A stretch of DNA of 17,004 bases from Candidatus Gastranaerophilales bacterium (GTDB lineage Bacteria; Cyanobacteriota; Vampirovibrionia; Gastranaerophilales; Gastranaerophilaceae), in assembly GCA_944326495.1 (NCBI GenBank), contig CALVEE010000063.1:1-17004 (forward strand). Direction: 5' to 3'. A program made the position numbers and the translations under genes. Shown here in pieces: positions 13,418-17,004 of the stretch; positions within the stretch are counted from its first letter, which is position 1, and the number at the start of each line of letters is the position of its first letter. The notes beneath the pieces are model-generated. The model was not told where the DNA came from and searched no databases. It saw nothing but the letters and a program-made list of their open reading frames with translations.

Positions 13418-14467
13418 TTACTTAATATTATTCTTGCTTAAACTTGCTTTCAAACCTTGAGCTAAATCGTGGCGTCCGCTTTTTTCATAAATTGCAGTCA
13501 TTGATTCTAAGAACTTTAAGTTATCGATATTAGGATTTGACTGGTTAACAGGCGCAGTATTTACAGGAGTTGTATTCTTTCTTACCTGCGGCTGTACAGC
13601 TGTTTGAACAGATGGTCGCTCCGGCATAGGCTGTGTTTGAACAGCTTGATTATAAGACGGATTTACATAATTTCTTAAGCGCGGGTTATGAATAGGAGCT
13701 TCTGTTTCATACGGATTTCTGTTTTCTCTCTGATAAGCATTTAGCCCGTAATTTACTGTTGTAAATGGTTTTTCTACATTTACGTAAGATGTCCCTATAG
13801 GCTGAGTACCTCTGTACATTTCAATTTCACGTTCATTCAGACTCTGGCTTAAACCAATCTTCATATCCGGTTCTTTGCGCTTGAACAGTCTGATTACTGC
13901 AAATACTAAAAGCCCTATTAAACCAAACGAAAAAGCTTTATTTGCCGTATCAGAAACAGTATCTTCATCAACAGTTTCTCTTATTCCTTCAACAGCAGAA
14001 GAATTCTTAAGTCTGTTAAATAAATTTGAAGTCTTAGCAGGTGTCATATCTTCTTTATAAATCGGGGCATAGCTTTCAACAGGGTTGCTTAGATGAACTT
14101 TTTGTTCTGATTTAGCAGGCATTACCGGTGCTAAAGAATCAAACGAAACACTGGCTCCCTGTGCATTTTCTGCCTGAAAGAAAATGCTTATACCGTTTCC
14201 TGCAGGCTCAACCATTACGGTATCAACATTTGATACGTTGTTATAGACAGTATTTAATGTTTTAGATGCTCTTATATCTTTTAAATCCAATGTAATCTGG
14301 TTTGGAGCTTTAACTGTCTTTTTAACATCAACAGCTTTATCAGATACCAAAACAATATTATAAGTGTCCTTAACCGGAACAATTTCAATTGTCTGCAAAA
14401 CGTTTTCTTCTGCACTGACTGACAATATTGATACAAACATGCCTAAAAACAACAATATTTTCTTCAT
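13418..14467 (-). CDS. exported AMIN-domain protein with one membrane anchor
   Basis: The 349-residue protein has an N-terminal signal peptide (MKKILLFLGMFVSILSVSA). It is followed by an AMIN-like beta domain (about 25-110: TYNIVLVSDKAVDVKK, PNQITLDLKDI, GNGISIFFQAE), the fold that directs cell-wall amidases and type IV pilus secretins to peptidoglycan. A polar stretch and one membrane segment (about 178-194) with KRK on its far side come next. The rest is a Pro/Gln/Asn-rich tail (about 200-312) and a conserved-looking helix (NLKFLESMTAIYEKSGRHDL, 316-335). The topology would place the AMIN domain outside the membrane and the tail in the cytoplasm. No amidase or secretin domain is fused. It has its own promoter and shares a terminator with paralogue B. 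The AMIN call rests on pattern and length and could be confirmed by profile search. Confidence 0.68.
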   Translation of the reverse strand: MKKILLFLGMFVSILSVSAEENVLQTIEIVPVKDTYNIVLVSDKAVDVKKTVKAPNQITLDLKDIRASKTLNTVYNNVSNVDTVMVEPAGNGISIFFQAENAQGASVSFDSLAPVMPAKSEQKVHLSNPVESYAPIYKEDMTPAKTSNLFNRLKNSSAVEGIRETVDEDTVSDTANKAFSFGLIGLLVFAVIRLFKRKEPDMKIGLSQSLNEREIEMYRGTQPIGTSYVNVEKPFTTVNYGLNAYQRENRNPYETEAPIHNPRLRNYVNPSYNQAVQTQPMPERPSVQTAVQPQVRKNTTPVNTAPVNQSNPNIDNLKFLESMTAIYEKSGRHDLAQGLKASLSKNNIK

Positions 14468-14503
14468 AATTAATATACTCTCTCTCCCTTGATTACAGTG
14501 TAG

Positions 14504-14532
14504 CTTATAGTCATGCCCATGCCATCAATCAA
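14504..14532 (-). promoter_or_regulatory. promoter of the AMIN-domain gene
   Basis: On the minus strand, TTGATT (plus 14527-14532, 4 of 6 to consensus) and TATAAG (plus 14504-14509, 5 of 6) are exactly 17 bp apart. The predicted start is near 14497, about 30 nt before the ATG. GAGAGAG about 10 nt before the ATG is the likely ribosome site. Confidence 0.55.
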
Positions 14533-14558
14533 GGGGTTAAAATTTGGGGTAAACATAT

Positions 14559-14576
14559 ATAGACCATTTGGTCTAT
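14559..14576. promoter_or_regulatory. palindrome ATAGACC-ATTT-GGTCTAT, possible TetR-type operator
   Basis: Two 7-bp arms are perfectly inverted around a 4-bp centre. The layout TAGACC-N4-GGTCTA resembles operators of TetR/AcrR-family repressors such as NemR. It lies 2 nt past the stop of the Fe-S gene and about 27 bp upstream of the -35 of the AMIN gene promoter. It could instead be a weak terminator stem for the Fe-S gene, but no T-run follows it on the minus strand. No TetR-like gene is in the window. Confidence 0.35.
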
Positions 14577-14578
14577 GG

Positions 14579-15613
14579 TCAAATATTTTTTTCTAAAAAT
14601 TCTGTAAAATCCTCAACCTTATATTTTGCAAAAGAATAAAATCTAAGCGCAGCCTCGCATCCTAGACAGGAGGTTAGAACGGTTTTTGCGCCGGAGTTTA
14701 CAATATTATTGAACTTAGATTGAAAAATTTTTGACATAATTTTGTACTCATTAAATTTTGAAATCCCGTTCAGACCGCAGCATTTATCATAGTCCTGCAT
14801 TTCTATATATTCAAGGTTTTCTGTATTATCTAAAATCCATTTAATATCTTCATAATTATCAATATTACAGGGTTTATGGAATGTAACTTTTTTATATTTT
14901 TTAAGCTTTAAATTTAGCTTATTTTCCCGGATATATTCAAATATATTCTTAACGCTGATTTCATCAGAAAAGCCCTTAATTGTTTTTTCACAGCTTGCAC
15001 AGGTCGTAACCACATCCTTAATCCCGTATTTTTGTATTACTTCAAGATAATTTTCTTTAAATTTACAAAAATTATCCATATCTCCTCTGACATAAAAAGG
15101 AATTCCGCAGCATTTGAAATCAGGAGTTATAACTTCTATATTGCAGGAATTAAGAAGTTTAACCACAGCTCTATTCCCTTTTATCCTACCGGAACAGCCT
15201 CCGAAATATATAACTTTTTTCTCAAATTTTTTACTTTTGATATTTCGGGAAAAATTTTTTAAGACATTTACCCCCAGAGAGAAAATAAAGTTTTTTTGTA
15301 TAAAAGAAATTAATTTTTCCCTGACGCTATTCTTAAAATATTCGGCTTTTGCAGAAGCTATAATGTCCACAACATCAATATCGCTCGGACAGAATTTAGT
15401 ACAAGCCCCGCATTTTAAGCACAAATCCAAATAGCGGTTTAATTTGCGTGACATTTTTAAATCGCCCCGAATTAAACCTTTTAGCATAATAAACATTCCG
15501 CGCGATACCGTGCAGTCATTACCCGTTATTTTATATACAGGGCAGACAGACTGGCATAACCCGCATTTTGAACAGGAATGTATTTCTTCTCTATACTCCG
15601 CCAAGTGCTTCAT
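14579..15613 (-). CDS. (Fe-S)-binding protein with two [4Fe-4S] ferredoxin motifs and two CCG domains (GlcF/LutA/HdrD-like)
   Basis: The 344-residue cytoplasmic redox protein has cluster motifs C14-x2-C17-x2-C20-x3-C24-P and C65-x2-C68-x2-C71-x3-C75-P. The two cysteine-rich CCG domains are C140...C168-C169...C205-x2-C208 and C249...C278-C279...C316-x2-C319. This is the layout of glycolate oxidase subunit GlcF, lactate utilisation LutA and heterodisulfide reductase HdrD/HdrB-type proteins, which pass electrons between a flavoprotein dehydrogenase and a membrane carrier or thiol-disulfide pair. No FAD-binding GlcD-like or LutB/C partner is seen beside it, so the substrate is open. The ATG at 15613 lacks a visible Shine-Dalgarno sequence. 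It is divergent from argS, and the AMIN gene follows on the same strand under its own promoter. Confidence 0.88.
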   Translation of the reverse strand: MKHLAEYREEIHSCSKCGLCQSVCPVYKITGNDCTVSRGMFIMLKGLIRGDLKMSRKLNRYLDLCLKCGACTKFCPSDIDVVDIIASAKAEYFKNSVREKLISFIQKNFIFSLGVNVLKNFSRNIKSKKFEKKVIYFGGCSGRIKGNRAVVKLLNSCNIEVITPDFKCCGIPFYVRGDMDNFCKFKENYLEVIQKYGIKDVVTTCASCEKTIKGFSDEISVKNIFEYIRENKLNLKLKKYKKVTFHKPCNIDNYEDIKWILDNTENLEYIEMQDYDKCCGLNGISKFNEYKIMSKIFQSKFNNIVNSGAKTVLTSCLGCEAALRFYSFAKYKVEDFTEFLEKNI

Positions 15614-15647
15614 ATTTAGTATTTTATCACGAAAGCGGGGATATAAC

Positions 15648-15676
15648 TATACATTTCCGCCTGTTTATCTTATACT
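15648..15676 (+). promoter_or_regulatory. candidate promoter of argS
   Basis: TATACA (15648-15653, 4 of 6 to the -35 consensus) and TATACT (15671-15676, 5 of 6 to the -10) are 17 bp apart. The leader would be about 25 nt, with GAGG at 15697-15700, 7 nt before the ATG. Confidence 0.45.
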
Positions 15677-15707
15677 GATGGATAAATAGAATATGTGAGG
15701 ATAAAAG

Positions 15708-17004
15708 ATGTTAAAAGATTTTTTTCTAAAAGAAGTTGAAAATGGTATAAAAAAAGCTGTTTTGACAAACAAACTCGGACAGATGAGCGAAAACGACAAA
15801 TATTCTTTAATGATAGAAAAGCCTAAAAACCCAGATTTTGGTGATTTTGCAGTAAATGTCTCATCTCTTGCAAGAGCGGCAAAAATTGCACCGCCAATGA
15901 TTGCACAGACTATTGTTGAAAACTTAGTTCCCCAAAACTATACAGTAACAGTTGTCGGCGGGTTTATTAACTTCAAAGTAGAAAATTCTCTTTTAGCAAA
16001 TACTGTAGAAGAAATTCTCACTAAAAAAGAAAACTACGGCCGTCCTGAAAAAATAGAAAAAGAAAAAATCCTGCTTGAATATGTTTCTGCTAACCCTACC
16101 GGCCCTTTTCATATAGGACACGGGCGTTGGGCAGCTATGGGGAGTGCTCTGGCAAACCTTTTAAAATTCTACGGACATGAAGTTTATCAGGAATTTTATA
16201 TAAATGATGCAGGAAGTCAGATACAAAAACTCGGGAATTCTCTAAAGATAAGAATTAAGCAGGAACTGGGTGAAGATATAGATTTCCCGACAGATGAGGC
16301 TGAAAGAAAAAATTATTATCCGGGTGATTATTTAATACCGGTTGCAAAGAAATTTTTAGCTGAACATGAACCGACAGAGGATATTCAGATACTTTCAGAT
16401 TTTGCCAAAAAAGAAATGGAAGAGTGCCAGAAAAAACTTTTAGAAGAATTCAGGGTTCATTTTGATAACTTTTATTCAGAACTCGATTTACATAAGTCAG
16501 GCAAAGTTGAAGAAAGCTATAGAGAACTTATGGCAAAAGGTATGCTTTATGAGCGCGACGGCGCAATGTGGTTTAAGTCATCTGAATTCGGCGATGATCA
16601 GGACAGGGTTATCAAAAAAGCTGACGGTTCAAATACATATCTTACAGCGGATATAGCATACCATATTGATAAATTAAGAAGAGGCTATGACAGGCTAATT
16701 AATATCTGGGGAGCAGACCACCACGGTTATGTAGCCCGCGTAAGAGCATCTATTGAAGCTCTCGGCTATAATCCTGATAAGCTTGAAGTTCTATTAGGCC
16801 AGCTTGTAAATCTGGTTGTCAACGGAGAAGAAGTCCGGATGGGCAAACGTAAGAATATGGTTACATTAGATGACTTAATAGAAGAAGTCGGAATTGATGC
16901 AACACGTTATTGGATGGAGATGCGGAATATTGATATGACGCTTGATTTCGATATTGAGCTTGCCAAGCGCTCCACTGATGAAAATCCTGTATTCTATGTT
17001 CAAT
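15708..17004 (+). CDS. argS: arginyl-tRNA synthetase (3' end beyond the window)
   Basis: This class I synthetase charges tRNA-Arg. The window holds the first 432 codons plus one base; the family is about 550-600 residues, so most of the C-terminal anticodon-binding (DALR) domain is missing. The N-terminal Add-1 domain (KPKNPDFGDFAVNVSSLA, about 38-55) is followed by the HIGH motif at 135-138 inside NPTGPFHIGHGR. The family landmarks YINDAGSQIQ (about 164-173) and IWGADHHGYVARV (333-345) come next. A KMSKS-equivalent loop, MGKRK, lies at 378-382, with glycine in place of the serine. The ATG at 15708 has GAGG 7 nt upstream. It is transcribed away from the Fe-S gene. Confidence 0.96.
   Translation, partial: MLKDFFLKEVENGIKKAVLTNKLGQMSENDKYSLMIEKPKNPDFGDFAVNVSSLARAAKIAPPMIAQTIVENLVPQNYTVTVVGGFINFKVENSLLANTVEEILTKKENYGRPEKIEKEKILLEYVSANPTGPFHIGHGRWAAMGSALANLLKFYGHEVYQEFYINDAGSQIQKLGNSLKIRIKQELGEDIDFPTDEAERKNYYPGDYLIPVAKKFLAEHEPTEDIQILSDFAKKEMEECQKKLLEEFRVHFDNFYSELDLHKSGKVEESYRELMAKGMLYERDGAMWFKSSEFGDDQDRVIKKADGSNTYLTADIAYHIDKLRRGYDRLINIWGADHHGYVARVRASIEALGYNPDKLEVLLGQLVNLVVNGEEVRMGKRKNMVTLDDLIEEVGIDATRYWMEMRNIDMTLDFDIELAKRSTDENPVFYVQ

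Noticed and set aside
15648..15660. Promoter for the Fe-S gene on the minus strand of the argS gap
   Set aside because: Only weak AT-rich matches are present and none has acceptable spacing, so nothing was called.

Overview
The window is AT-rich, densely packed bacterial chromosome that uses the standard genetic code. The likely source is an uncultured gut lineage of the non-photosynthetic sister group of Cyanobacteria (Vampirovibrionia/Melainabacteria, Gastranaerophilales-like). This is inference. It rests on an AMIN-domain membrane protein, a SpoIID-domain protein in a cell-wall operon, a YqeG/PGP-phosphatase of the kind shared by Firmicutes and Cyanobacteria, and two lineage-type proteins of unknown function that carry short P-x-F-K motifs. 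No 16S rRNA or other decisive marker is present.

Layout. (1) 1-76: possible tail of a plus-strand gene. (2) 152-4933, minus strand: a tight operon cysS > SpoIID-domain protein > murJ > tRNA-Ser(CGA). The genes overlap by 16 and 20 nt, the tRNA starts 2 nt after the murJ stop, and the operon ends at a GC-rich terminator. (3) 5084-5380, plus strand: a small glycine-zipper protein behind a near-consensus promoter. It converges on (4) a 623-aa membrane protein of unknown function (5383-7254, minus), with only 2 nt between the stop codons. (5) 7366-10400, minus: operon DUF4127 protein > U32-family (TrhP/UbiU-like) protein > YqeG-type HAD phosphatase, the last two coupled by a TAATG stop-start overlap. 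(6) 10401-13372: an accessory-looking block. (7) 13418-14467, minus: secreted/anchored AMIN-domain protein. (8) 14579-15613, minus: two-[4Fe-4S] plus two-CCG-domain iron-sulfur protein. (9) 15708 to the window end, plus: argS, truncated by the window edge.

The accessory block is the part most worth pursuing. A 771-bp stretch without a convincing gene holds three copies of a palindromic site of about 28 bp. Two of these are exact inverted copies over 29 bp, and each has the 11-6-11 layout and the TTATGTTA-type arm of a Xer/dif recombination site. Between the inverted copies lies a GC-rich segment full of stable hairpins, including a 19-bp perfect one. Next come two plus-strand paralogues that share about 93% of their first 149 residues and an 81-bp leader but have unrelated C-terminal regions. 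A half-copy of the palindrome sits at the start of the second leader. A working model is a family of dif-like modules that shuffle or duplicate genes with a constant N-terminal domain and replaceable C-terminal domains. An alternative is that the palindromes are operators for a dimeric regulator.

The rest is housekeeping: two aminoacyl-tRNA synthetases, a tRNA, lipid II flipping and peptidoglycan remodelling, phospholipid synthesis and probably RNA hydroxylation. It is interspersed with lineage-specific envelope proteins.
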